Of a stretch of 64,000 nucleotides of DNA, positions 1 to 8,304 are shown in pieces. Made by a program: the position numbers and the translations under genes. Source of the DNA: Lentzea kentuckyensis (GTDB taxonomy: Bacteria > Actinomycetota > Actinomycetes > Mycobacteriales > Pseudonocardiaceae); NCBI RefSeq assembly GCF_002150765.1, contig NZ_MUYM01000012.1:99094-163093 (forward strand). The letters run 5' to 3'. How positions within the stretch are numbered: the stretch's first letter is position 1; each line of letters starts with the position of its first letter. The notes under the pieces were generated by a model, which was not told where the DNA came from, made no database searches, and worked only from the letters and a program-made list of their open reading frames with translations.

Positions 1-1230
1 TGGCGCTCGTTCATCACGCTGCTCAAGGCCGAGGTGCAGGCGGGCCGGGTGCCGATGTCACGCATCGACGACGCCAACCGCCGCATCCTGACCAAGAAGT
101 TCGAGCTGGGCCTGTTCGAGAAGCCGCTGACCGACCGCTCCTACACGCCTTCGGTCGGCAACGCCGCGCACCGCGCGGTCGCGCGTGAGGCCGTGCGCAA
201 GTCGCAGGTGCTGCTGAAGAACCAGAACGGCGTGCTGCCGTTGCCGAAGACCTCCTCGAAGCTCTTCGTGGCGGGCAAGAGCGCGGACAACATCGGCTAC
301 CAGAGCGGCGGCTGGACCATCTCCTGGCAGGGCGGCAGCGGACCGGTGACGCCGGGAACCACGGTGCTGCAAGGCATCCGCTCGGCCGTGTCGTCCTCGA
401 CCACCGTCACCTACCACCGCAACGGCACGGGCATCGACGGCACCTACCAGGCCGCGGTCGCCGTGATCGGCGAAACCCCGTACGCCGAGGGCAACGGCGA
501 CAAACCCGGCGGCATGGGTCTGGACGCCGAGGACCTCGCGACCCTGAACACGTTGCGCGCGTCCGGCGTCCCGGTCGTGGTGGTGCTCGTGTCCGGACGA
601 CCACTGGACATCGCCGCCCAGCTCCCGGGCTGGCACGCTCTGGTGGCGGCCTGGCTGCCGGGCACCGAGGGCAACGGCGTCGCGGACGTCCTGTTCGGCG
701 ACTACAAACCGACAGGCACGCTGCCGTTCACGTGGATGCAGAGCGCCTCGCAGCAGCCGATCAACGTCGGTGACGGCAAAGCACCGCTGTTCGCCTACGG
801 CACCGGCTTGCAGTTCCCCGCCACCCAGAACGCCTACGCGCTGATCGGCGCCTCCTACTACGACGAACAACGCGGCACACAGGTCGAGCGGTGCACGGAC
901 TCGGGTTGCGGCCAGAACGTCGGCTACCTGACGCCCGGCGACTACGTGGCCTACGCGGACGTCGACTTCGGCGCCACGCCACCGACCTCGGTGACCACGC
1001 GGCTGGCGTCCGGGTCGACCGCGGGTGGGACGTTGCAGTACCGGCTGGACAGCCCGACCGGTCCCCTTGTCGCGACGGTGTCCGCGGCGAGCACCGGCGG
1101 ATGGCAGACGTGGACGAGTCGTACTGCGGCGGCGTCGGGCGCGACCGGCGTGCACCGGCTGTGCCTCGTGGCGACCGGGGGCACGGGCGGTGACCTGGCG
1201 AACGTGAACTGGTTCCAGTTCGGTCGCTAG
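1..1230 (+). CDS. Glycoside hydrolase family 3 beta-glucosidase, C-terminal part with CBM6 module (5' truncated)
   Basis: The reading frame is open from base 1, so the gene begins outside the window. The visible 409 residues start in the linker between the GH3 barrel and the alpha/beta sandwich (RIDDANRRILTKKFELGLF) and run through the whole sandwich domain (KSQVLLKNQNGVLPLPK, then AVIGETPYAEGNGD, a loop that in the family carries the acid/base). The nucleophile Asp lies upstream and cannot be seen. The last 130 residues resemble a family 6 carbohydrate-binding module, ending in VNWFQFGR with a Cys pair near its start. Known family role: extracellular removal of glucose from beta-glucans. The stop codon shares a CTAG with the stop of the convergent SDR gene. 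Confidence 0.9.
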   Translation, partial: WRSFITLLKAEVQAGRVPMSRIDDANRRILTKKFELGLFEKPLTDRSYTPSVGNAAHRAVAREAVRKSQVLLKNQNGVLPLPKTSSKLFVAGKSADNIGYQSGGWTISWQGGSGPVTPGTTVLQGIRSAVSSSTTVTYHRNGTGIDGTYQAAVAVIGETPYAEGNGDKPGGMGLDAEDLATLNTLRASGVPVVVVLVSGRPLDIAAQLPGWHALVAAWLPGTEGNGVADVLFGDYKPTGTLPFTWMQSASQQPINVGDGKAPLFAYGTGLQFPATQNAYALIGASYYDEQRGTQVERCTDSGCGQNVGYLTPGDYVAYADVDFGATPPTSVTTRLASGSTAGGTLQYRLDSPTGPLVATVSAASTGGWQTWTSRTAAASGATGVHRLCLVATGGTGGDLANVNWFQFGR

Positions 1231-2027
1231 CCGATCACTCGCTCGGAGAACTCCCACAGCGCTTCGGCGGCTTCCTCGGTCACCACCGGATGCAGCTTCT
1301 CCGCTCTGGGCACCGCGCCGCGACCTGGTCCGATCAGGGTCGCGGGCGGTGCCTCTTTCGCCGTCGCCGCGTACAGGATCGGCCGGGCGCCCTCCTCGGC
1401 CGAGCGGCCGAGGATCCGGCTCATGGCCGTGCCGACGACCGCCTGGAGGCGCGAACTGTTCTTGGCCTGCATGGAAGTTCTGGCCATGCCGGGGTGGGCC
1501 AGGTAGCTGCCGACGTGCTGGGCGCGGCGATGCAGTTCCAGTCCGAAAAGGACATTGGCCAACTTCGAGTCGGCATACGCGCGGGTGTGCGAGTAACGCT
1601 TCCTGGTGACGCCGAACTGGCCGTACTTGTACATGTACGACGAGACGGTCACCACCCGGTCCAGCTTTGGGAGCAGCAGTCGGGTGAGCGCGAAGTGGCC
1701 GAGGTGGTTGGTGGCGAAGTGGCTTTCGTGGCCTTGCGGGCTGAGGACGTGTGGTTGTCCGGCAATGCCCGCGTTGTTGACCAGGAGGTCGACCTCGTCC
1801 ATTCCGGCGGCGAACCTGCGCACCGAGTCGAGGTCCATCAGGTCGAGTTGGCGCACCTCGGCGGGAAAGTCGACGTTCACCTTCGCCGGGTTGCGGACGG
1901 CCATGATCACCTGGGCGCCGAGTTCGGCCAGTCCGGCGGCTACGACCAGGCCCAGGCCGCTGCCGGCGCCGGTCACGATGGCGGTGCGGCCGGTCTGATC
2001 CGCGAGGTAATCGGATTTCCTATCCAC
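1227..2027 (-). CDS. Short-chain dehydrogenase/reductase
   Basis: 266 residues with a classical SDR fold: TGAGSGLG nucleotide-binding loop near residue 20, LLVNNAGIAG near 80, and the catalytic YADSKLAN near 150. It resembles the retinol dehydrogenase/WW-oxidoreductase-like actinobacterial SDRs, an NAD(P)-dependent group of mostly unknown substrate. The GTG start at 2027 lies 7 nt after a TAGCGT box, so it is probably translated from a leaderless mRNA. It is divergent from the giant NTPase gene at 2079 and convergent with the GH3 gene. Substrate cannot be told from sequence. Confidence 0.85.
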   Translation of the reverse strand: MDRKSDYLADQTGRTAIVTGAGSGLGLVVAAGLAELGAQVIMAVRNPAKVNVDFPAEVRQLDLMDLDSVRRFAAGMDEVDLLVNNAGIAGQPHVLSPQGHESHFATNHLGHFALTRLLLPKLDRVVTVSSYMYKYGQFGVTRKRYSHTRAYADSKLANVLFGLELHRRAQHVGSYLAHPGMARTSMQAKNSSRLQAVVGTAMSRILGRSAEEGARPILYAATAKEAPPATLIGPGRGAVPRAEKLHPVVTEEAAEALWEFSERVIG

Positions 2028-2034
2028 TTATCCG

Positions 2035-2040
2035 ACGCTA
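2035..2040 (-). promoter_or_regulatory. -10 box of leaderless promoter for SDR gene
   Basis: TAGCGT on the minus strand, 7 nt before the GTG start at 2027. No Shine-Dalgarno sequence lies between. Confidence 0.5.
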
Positions 2041-2078
2041 CCAGGTAACGTCTGGGTGCGGGCGATCGATTCCTCGTC

Positions 2079-5000
2079 GTGGCTGGAAGACGACTGGCGG
2101 TGCTGTTCGCGGGCGCGGAGTACGCGAGCGAGGAGTACGTCGCCCTGCCGTTCGCAGCGGAGCGGATCGGACGGCTGGCCGCAGCGCTTGAGCGGTTCGG
2201 GTACGAGTGCCGGACGCTGGTGAACCTCACCGCCCGCCAGATCGAACATACGGTGCTGGAGACGATCTCGGCCACCGACCCCGGCGATGTCTTGATCATT
2301 CACCTGCTCGGGCATGCCACAGTCCAGCCGGAGGGCCGGGCCTGGATGGTCGGCGCGGACGGACGACCAGCCCTCACCTCCCTCCAAGACTGGTTCCGGC
2401 ATGGTGCGACATCGGATCATGTCGAAGTGCTGCTCACGCTGGACCTCGCAGTGGACGGGACTGCCGCCCCCGCCCCGGAACTGCCGGATCCACTTTCGTG
2501 GGTGATGGGCGCGACCGAGGAGCGAAGGACGTTCCACGGCGACTTCACCTCAGCGATGGCAGACGTCCTCGACCTGTTCGCTGACGATGCGACCGGTCTG
2601 AACCCCAGCGCAGCCAACATTCCGTTGCGCCAGGTGATAGATGCGATCGACCTGAGGATGAGTCGCAGCCGTTCAGTCCCCGTCCGATGGTCCGCGGAAA
2701 TCCCTACCAGCGATCTCTCGTTCTTCCCGAATCCTCACTTCGCACCGGCACAGCCGTTCCACGGTGAGCGTGCGTGGTCGGTGTCAGTGCTTCAACGGGA
2801 CAGTGGACCGATCTTCGCGGTCGGCGTCACCAACGGAATCGTTCTGTGCAATGTGGACGGTGTACCCATCGACCACTCGGTCACGTCCGCGGTCCTGGCG
2901 GTGGCGGGCATTCCGGACAGAAACGTGATGCTGTGCGGCGGTATCGATGGCAGCGTAACGATGCGCTCGTGGCCTGAGCTCTCTGTAGCGGCGCAACTGG
3001 ACCCGCACGACGCACAGGTCAACAGCGTCGCCGTGACGACCACGTCTGGCCGAGTTCTCGCGGCATCTGCCAGTGACGACTTGACGGTGCGGGTGTACGA
3101 GCTGAGTCCCACGATCAGGTTGCTTCATGTGCTCGCGCCAGGAGCAGGCGCGGTTAACACGGTTTCGTTCACCGATGACGATCGGCCGGCGGTTGCCTGC
3201 GGCACAAGCGACGGTGTGCTGGTGATGTACGACGTCAACACTGGTGCGGAGGTATGGCGAAACAAGGTCGCCGGGGCGATCCACAGCCTCGCGGCCGGAG
3301 CCGTCGGTCGGCCGTCGCTGCTGTGCGCCCAGGACAACGGCTCGCTGCTCATGTGGAACCGCGTGACCAAACAACTCATCACGGCCATACCCGGCAACTC
3401 CGGCGCGCTGAGAACCGTGGCACTGGTTGACGACGGCCGGACCGCCATCGTGGGTGGGGACAGCGGCGAGATCGCGGTCGTCGACCTGATCGCTGGAAAC
3501 GTCCCTCACTCGATCGACCTCGGCGCCGGGGTGATCTGGTCGGTCGCGGTGTACGAGTCCGCACAGGGACCCGCGGTGGTGGCCGCCACGGACAACGGGA
3601 TCCGGACCGTGCCGCTGGAGTCCACCACCCCACCGTCCGCGCCCAGGAGCTATGCGGGGTTTGTCGCGGACGTCGCTACCGGGGTGGACCAGCTGGGCAT
3701 CACGGGCGAGGTCAACACGTTGTGCGACCTCGTGCTGGCCAAGGAGATCAAGCCACCGCTGTCGATCGGCCTGTTCGGCGACTGGGGCACCGGCAAGTCG
3801 TTCTTCATGAACAAGATGCGCGACCGCATCGAGCTGCTGGCCGCTGAGTCGCAGACCGCGGGGCTGGAGGGGCGCGAGTCGGCGTTGTGCGCGCATGTCT
3901 GCCAGATCGAGTTCAACGCCTGGCACTACATCGACGTCGATCTGTGGGCGAGTCTGGCCGCCACGATCTTCGATCGGCTCGCCGCGTCCGAGACGTCCAC
4001 CGTGCTGGCGGACCTGCCGTCGGTGCGGCGGCTGCGCGACGACCTCGTGCGCAAGCGCCGGCAGACGCGTGACCTGCTCGACGACGCCAACGAGAAGTTG
4101 CAGCAGGAGACGCCTATCGGCGTTCGCGACGTGCTCACGACCGAGACGGTCCGCGAGGTCGCGGGGGACGCGGCGAAGCAGGTCGACAAGGCGTTGACCG
4201 CGCTGGGAGTTCCCGAGAGCAAGCGCGCCCAGACCGACCTGCGCGAGGTCGCGGAGACAACCGGAACACTGTGGCGGAACCTGGTGTACCTGTTCAAGCG
4301 GACGAAGTGGCCGTTGAGGGTGCTGATCGTGCTGGGAGTCGTGCTGGCCGTCGCGGCGCCGCCGATCATCGGTGCGGTGCTCGGAGACTCCCGTGCCGCG
4401 CTCACCGCGACCATCGCCTCCTACGTGCTCTACGGGTTGGGGGCGCTCACGTTCGTCAAGCCGTACCTGGACAAGGCGGCGCGGGCGGTCGGGCGGGTCA
4501 AGGAGCTGGTGGACAGCGTCGACGAACGGCTGCGGGCGCCGGTGGAGGCGCGCCGGGACACGTTGAAGCAACGCATGGTCGAGATCGACCAGGAGATCCT
4601 CGGGCTGGACAGCCGCATCCAGGCGTTGCGCCAGGGCAACAGCATCAGCGCGTTCGCCCTCGAACGCAAGGAGGCCGACCACTACCGGCGGCACGAGGGC
4701 ATGGTCGCGACCCTGCGGCGCGACCTCGAGGAGATGAGCCGGCGCCTCACCGCCACGAGCACCCGGGGACGGTCGGCTGATCTCGAACGGATCGTGCTCT
4801 ACATCGACGACCTCGACCGGTGCCCGCCGAAGCGGGTGGTGGAGGTGTTGCAGGCCATCCATCTGCTGCTGGCGTTCCCGTTGTTCGTGGTGGTCGTCGG
4901 GGTGGACTCGCGGTGGCTGTTGCGGTCGCTCGACATGTTCCTCCGCGAGAAGGAAGGCCAGGAGGACCCGCGCACGGCCTCCACACCGCAGAACTACCTG

Positions 5001-6548
5001 GAGAAGATCTTCCAGATCTCCCAGTGCCTGCGGCGGATGTCGCCCACCGGGTACGCCGACCTGATCAGCGCCAACGTCGGCCAGCTCGAAGTCGAGCAAC
5101 AGCCGGTCGAGGTGGTGGCGTCGGACCAGGCCGTGGCCACCGAACAGGCCACTGTGGACGAAGAACCACGGCAGGTCGAGCCCGTCCAGGCGTCGGCGCC
5201 GCGGCGGTCCGCTCCCCCGGCGATCGTCGCCCGCGAGGTCAGGACCTATCGCGACGGCGGACGGATCATGCACCTGCGGTTCAACTCCGCGATGCTGGAA
5301 TCCGTTGCCTCGACCGGAGTCTTCACCCGTCGATCTCTGCTGGACGCGGATCCGCACGAAGACACCGAAACGCTGGTCGAGAACGAGACACCGTCCGCCG
5401 TGATTCCTACCCAGGGCAAGCTGTTGCTGTGGCTCGGTCCGTCCGGCGCGGTGCTCATCGACACGGAGACCAAGGAGCGCCGCGAGGTCAAGCCGGCGAC
5501 GGGGAAATTCGTCAACGGGGTCGTCTCGCCACAAACAGGCGAGGCGATCCTGGCGACCGCCCAACATCCCGGCCAGTACCTGTGGAATCTGTCGGCCGAC
5601 TCGGGCGAGCGGCTGGCAGAAGAGCGAATGCGGCCGCTCGCACTCTCGCGTTCGTGGCAGATCGACGGGGGCGCCGAGCGAAACGTCCGAGTGATCGACA
5701 GGCGCACCGAGCAACTCTTCGTCAATGTCGAGATCCCGAGCCGAGCCACCACGGCGCTGATCGATCCGGCCGAGCAGTGGATGGCGGTGCTCGACTCGGA
5801 ACGAAGGCTGCACCTCCGCGGCCTGACCGACAGCGATGCGACCACGGAGCAGGTCGCGGAGGGCGTGACGTTCCTGCGGTTCGGTCCGGGCGGCGTGATC
5901 GCGACCGTCGGCGGCGGCAAGGTGTCGGTGTGGGACTGCGCCACCCGTACGCTGCGCGTCGAGGTGCCGGCCACCGGAGAGATCACCTCCATCGCCTTCT
6001 CGTCCGACGGCGGCAGGCTCGCCACGGGCAACAAGGAAGGCGAGATCAGAACCTGGGTCATCCACAACCGCAAGCCCGTGGTGGACCTCTCGGCGAGCGC
6101 GCTGCGGCTCACCGAGGCGGAGCGGGCCATGATCGTCGCGGTGCGGCCGTTCATCGAGACACCGCGGTCGGCCAAGCGCCTGATCAACACCTACCGGTTG
6201 TTGCGGGCCGCGCTGTCCGAGGCCGACCTGGCCGCGTTGCGCGAGGACGGGCATCGGGCGGTGTTGCTGCTGCTCGGCGTGCTGCTGGGTGAGCCGGAGG
6301 AGGCGACCGCGCTGATGCGGGACCTGGTCGGCGACCGCTCGCTGCCGCCGACCTTCACCGCGCTCATCCGCCGGCACGGCACGCCTCGGCGGGACGGCAC
6401 GAGGAATCGTCGCAGGGCTGTCCCGTCGGGGCTCGAGGCCAAGGTCGCCGAGATCATCAAGGCCACCGGGACCACGAACGACGCCATCGAGTACCGGCGG
6501 TGGGCGCACGTCGTCGCCCGTTATTCGTTCCGCACGCTGGATCTCTGA
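2079..6548 (+). CDS. KAP family P-loop NTPase with caspase-like N-terminus and two beta-propeller regions
   Basis: 1489 residues. Residues 1-180 look like a caspase/C14 fold: the His motif is IIHLLGH (His79), but the strand that should end in the catalytic Cys reads TLDLAVDG, with Ala124 where Cys is expected. Residues about 230-510 are WD40-like repeats. The KAP NTPase begins near 545: Walker A GDWGTGKS (567-574), two membrane helices (about 744-768 and 775-795) followed by coiled coil, Walker B IVLYIDDLDRCPP (905-917). After an acidic linker (about 1006-1050) a second propeller-like stretch (about 1060-1340) interrupts the NTPase, whose C-terminal PRSAKRLINTYRLLRA follows at 1362. Known: KAP NTPases are membrane-linked, and one (PifA) blocks phage T7. 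Inferred: a membrane-anchored sensor or scaffold, possibly in defence or signalling. The first 530 codons have clearly more A/T at third positions than the NTPase core. Start is GTG; no clear SD. The three following ORFs are probably co-transcribed. Confidence 0.85.
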   Translation: MAGRRLAVLFAGAEYASEEYVALPFAAERIGRLAAALERFGYECRTLVNLTARQIEHTVLETISATDPGDVLIIHLLGHATVQPEGRAWMVGADGRPALTSLQDWFRHGATSDHVEVLLTLDLAVDGTAAPAPELPDPLSWVMGATEERRTFHGDFTSAMADVLDLFADDATGLNPSAANIPLRQVIDAIDLRMSRSRSVPVRWSAEIPTSDLSFFPNPHFAPAQPFHGERAWSVSVLQRDSGPIFAVGVTNGIVLCNVDGVPIDHSVTSAVLAVAGIPDRNVMLCGGIDGSVTMRSWPELSVAAQLDPHDAQVNSVAVTTTSGRVLAASASDDLTVRVYELSPTIRLLHVLAPGAGAVNTVSFTDDDRPAVACGTSDGVLVMYDVNTGAEVWRNKVAGAIHSLAAGAVGRPSLLCAQDNGSLLMWNRVTKQLITAIPGNSGALRTVALVDDGRTAIVGGDSGEIAVVDLIAGNVPHSIDLGAGVIWSVAVYESAQGPAVVAATDNGIRTVPLESTTPPSAPRSYAGFVADVATGVDQLGITGEVNTLCDLVLAKEIKPPLSIGLFGDWGTGKSFFMNKMRDRIELLAAESQTAGLEGRESALCAHVCQIEFNAWHYIDVDLWASLAATIFDRLAASETSTVLADLPSVRRLRDDLVRKRRQTRDLLDDANEKLQQETPIGVRDVLTTETVREVAGDAAKQVDKALTALGVPESKRAQTDLREVAETTGTLWRNLVYLFKRTKWPLRVLIVLGVVLAVAAPPIIGAVLGDSRAALTATIASYVLYGLGALTFVKPYLDKAARAVGRVKELVDSVDERLRAPVEARRDTLKQRMVEIDQEILGLDSRIQALRQGNSISAFALERKEADHYRRHEGMVATLRRDLEEMSRRLTATSTRGRSADLERIVLYIDDLDRCPPKRVVEVLQAIHLLLAFPLFVVVVGVDSRWLLRSLDMFLREKEGQEDPRTASTPQNYLEKIFQISQCLRRMSPTGYADLISANVGQLEVEQQPVEVVASDQAVATEQATVDEEPRQVEPVQASAPRRSAPPAIVAREVRTYRDGGRIMHLRFNSAMLESVASTGVFTRRSLLDADPHEDTETLVENETPSAVIPTQGKLLLWLGPSGAVLIDTETKERREVKPATGKFVNGVVSPQTGEAILATAQHPGQYLWNLSADSGERLAEERMRPLALSRSWQIDGGAERNVRVIDRRTEQLFVNVEIPSRATTALIDPAEQWMAVLDSERRLHLRGLTDSDATTEQVAEGVTFLRFGPGGVIATVGGGKVSVWDCATRTLRVEVPATGEITSIAFSSDGGRLATGNKEGEIRTWVIHNRKPVVDLSASALRLTEAERAMIVAVRPFIETPRSAKRLINTYRLLRAALSEADLAALREDGHRAVLLLLGVLLGEPEEATALMRDLVGDRSLPPTFTALIRRHGTPRRDGTRNRRRAVPSGLEAKVAEIIKATGTTNDAIEYRRWAHVVARYSFRTLDL

Positions 6549-6614
6549 CCACCCAGCGGAACAACCGTCCACTTGTGCGGGCGCGCGCCGGCAACGGATG
6601 GTTACTGTCCGCCT

Positions 6615-7217
6615 GTGTCATCCGACAAGCACGAGGCGCAGGACCCGAGCGGGTTCATCGTCATCACCGTCGATCGTTCGCGGCTGGTGACGAACGTGCG
6701 GATCCGCCCGCACTGGACCGAGCACATCAAGCCGGAGGCCTTCCCTGCCGCGCTGTACAACACCTACGTGACCGCGGTGCAGCGTGCGCTCGCGGCCGAC
6801 ACCGGCAACACCCCGGCGAGTCCGCCGAGCAGTCCCGCGGCGACTGCGGAGGACCTCACCGGACTGCCGCCGGAGGAGCAGATCGCCAGGATGAAGTCGT
6901 GGCTCGACGACCTCGACGACGAGCGCGAGGCGGTGCTGCGCTCGGCCCGGCAGGCACCGCGGCTCGTCGACACGGAGGTCCGGAGCCCGCTCGGCTATCT
7001 CACGCTGCGGATGCGCGCGGGCGGCCCGATCGCGATCACCGCCGATCCGCACGTCCTGCGCAACCCGTCGGAAACCGTGCTGTCCGACGAGATCCTGCAG
7101 ATGTTCGTCCAGGCAGGACTCGGGACGGCGGCTCCCCAACGCCCGCGCACCACCAGGCCGCACGAGGCGGACGACGACTACTTCGAGGCCGTGCACGTGT
7201 TCGACGACAGGGACTGA
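6615..7217 (+). CDS. YbaB/EbfC-like small protein
   Basis: 200 residues from the GTG at 6615; a GTG at 6573 would add 14 unconvincing residues. The N-terminus FIVITVDRSRLVTNVRI, followed by HWTEHIKPEAFPAALYNTY, matches the beta-strand then helix pattern of YbaB/EbfC-like proteins, which in actinomycetes often precede WXG100-type genes. The middle holds an LPPEEQIARMKSWLDDLDDER helix, probably coiled coil; the tail is acidic. It starts 67 nt after the giant KAP gene and ends 1 nt before the next gene, so the three small genes form a tight unit. Function unknown; family assignment is by pattern, not by strong motif. Confidence 0.65.
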   Translation: MSSDKHEAQDPSGFIVITVDRSRLVTNVRIRPHWTEHIKPEAFPAALYNTYVTAVQRALAADTGNTPASPPSSPAATAEDLTGLPPEEQIARMKSWLDDLDDEREAVLRSARQAPRLVDTEVRSPLGYLTLRMRAGGPIAITADPHVLRNPSETVLSDEILQMFVQAGLGTAAPQRPRTTRPHEADDDYFEAVHVFDDRD

Positions 7218-7218
7218 C

Positions 7219-7566
7219 ATGAGCACCAGCAAGACCGGCTACCAGGTCGTCACCCGGAACCTCAGGGACGAGGCCAAGTTCTGGCAGGACCGCGCGGACA
7301 GGACCTTCGCGGTGATCCGGGCCGTGCAGAGCATGACGTTGAGCCGCAGCGCGTTCGCCGTCGCGGACTTCAGCCTGCTGTCGGTGCCCAACGCCGATCT
7401 CGAGTCGCGCTTCTACGAGGACTTCCGCGCCTTCATCGAGAAGACCCTGCAGGGCGCCTACACCGAGTTCGTCCAGGTCGACAAGGCGTTGCGCGACATC
7501 GCGGACGAGTACGACCGGGTCGAGGACACGACCAAGCTCGACATCGGCAAGTTCTACCACGCCTGA
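7219..7566 (+). CDS. EspC/WXG100-like small helical protein
   Basis: 115 residues, almost wholly alpha-helical. It has the size and tail of ESX-type partner proteins: the C-terminus ALRDIADEYDRVEDT contains YDRVE, matching the YxxxD/E export signal of type VII substrates. There is no signal peptide or membrane segment. It sits one base after the YbaB-like gene and six bases before the WXG-like gene, which fits a partner of the latter. No ESX ATPase or membrane channel gene is in the window, so if exported it must use a channel encoded elsewhere. Confidence 0.6.
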   Translation: MSTSKTGYQVVTRNLRDEAKFWQDRADRTFAVIRAVQSMTLSRSAFAVADFSLLSVPNADLESRFYEDFRAFIEKTLQGAYTEFVQVDKALRDIADEYDRVEDTTKLDIGKFYHA

Positions 7567-7572
7567 GGAACG

Positions 7573-8304
7573 ATGACGCCCACCATCAGCACCGAGGACA
7601 TGACGTCCATTCTGGACCGCAGCTACGACGGACTGGAGGAGCTGCTCCAGAAGTGCACCGAGAAGTTCAACGCCGCCATCCATCACGTCAACGAGTGGCG
7701 GTACGTGCTCACTCCCGTGATGGACCGGATCCACGGATACCTCGAACTGGTCCGGGAAGGCCTGCGCAAGCTGGAGGCACTCGCGCAGACCGCATGGCGC
7801 CACCACGTGCCCGTCGCGTCGCTGATCGTGCAGTCGTTCAACTGGATCAGCGACGTGAAGAACCCCGTGGTGGGCTTCAACCACCCGAAGACGAACCTGG
7901 CCTACGAGTGGGAGGGCAAGGCCGCCACCGCCTACTGGGACAAGGTGACGGCGCAGAACGACGCGAGCGCGGTCGTGGCGGCCAAGGCCGACGAGGTCAG
8001 CAAGTTCCTCATGGACATCGCCACGGCCAACGTCGGCTACATGACCACCCTGGTCAGGATGGCGACGAAGTTCCTGGCGAAGTTCGTCGAGGTCGCCTGC
8101 GAGACGGTGGGAGTGGTGACGATCCCGAACGCGATCGAGAAGCTCGCCGGCGGGATCGGCGCCCTCACCGAGGAGTACCTGGGGCTGATGGCGGACAGCG
8201 CCAAGAGGATCGTCGAGGGCTGCGCCCGGCTGCGGACGCTCAGCAGTCTCATGAGCGACGTCAAGCTGCCCGGCGGGCAGTGGCCGCAGGCGGTCACCGG
8301 CTGA
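7573..8304 (+). CDS. WXG-motif helical protein, putative type VII-like substrate or partner
   Basis: 243 residues. Helical throughout, with a central YEWEGKAATAYWDK (Trp113-Glu-Gly115) like the helix-turn-helix hinge of WXG100 proteins, and a later stretch FLAKFVEVACETVGVVTIPNAI that is hydrophobic enough to insert in a membrane. A GAGGA ribosome site lies 5 nt before the ATG. No toxin domain follows the WXG region, unlike LXG or polymorphic toxins. Last gene of the unit started by the KAP gene; its 3' end overlaps the convergent MFS gene by 11 bp. Function not known. Confidence 0.6.
   Translation: MTPTISTEDMTSILDRSYDGLEELLQKCTEKFNAAIHHVNEWRYVLTPVMDRIHGYLELVREGLRKLEALAQTAWRHHVPVASLIVQSFNWISDVKNPVVGFNHPKTNLAYEWEGKAATAYWDKVTAQNDASAVVAAKADEVSKFLMDIATANVGYMTTLVRMATKFLAKFVEVACETVGVVTIPNAIEKLAGGIGALTEEYLGLMADSAKRIVEGCARLRTLSSLMSDVKLPGGQWPQAVTG

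Noticed and set aside
2784-6572. 1262-codon open frame on the minus strand
   Set aside because: Shadow of the KAP gene; Arg/Asp/Gly/His-rich composition with no motif, while the plus frame has Walker motifs.
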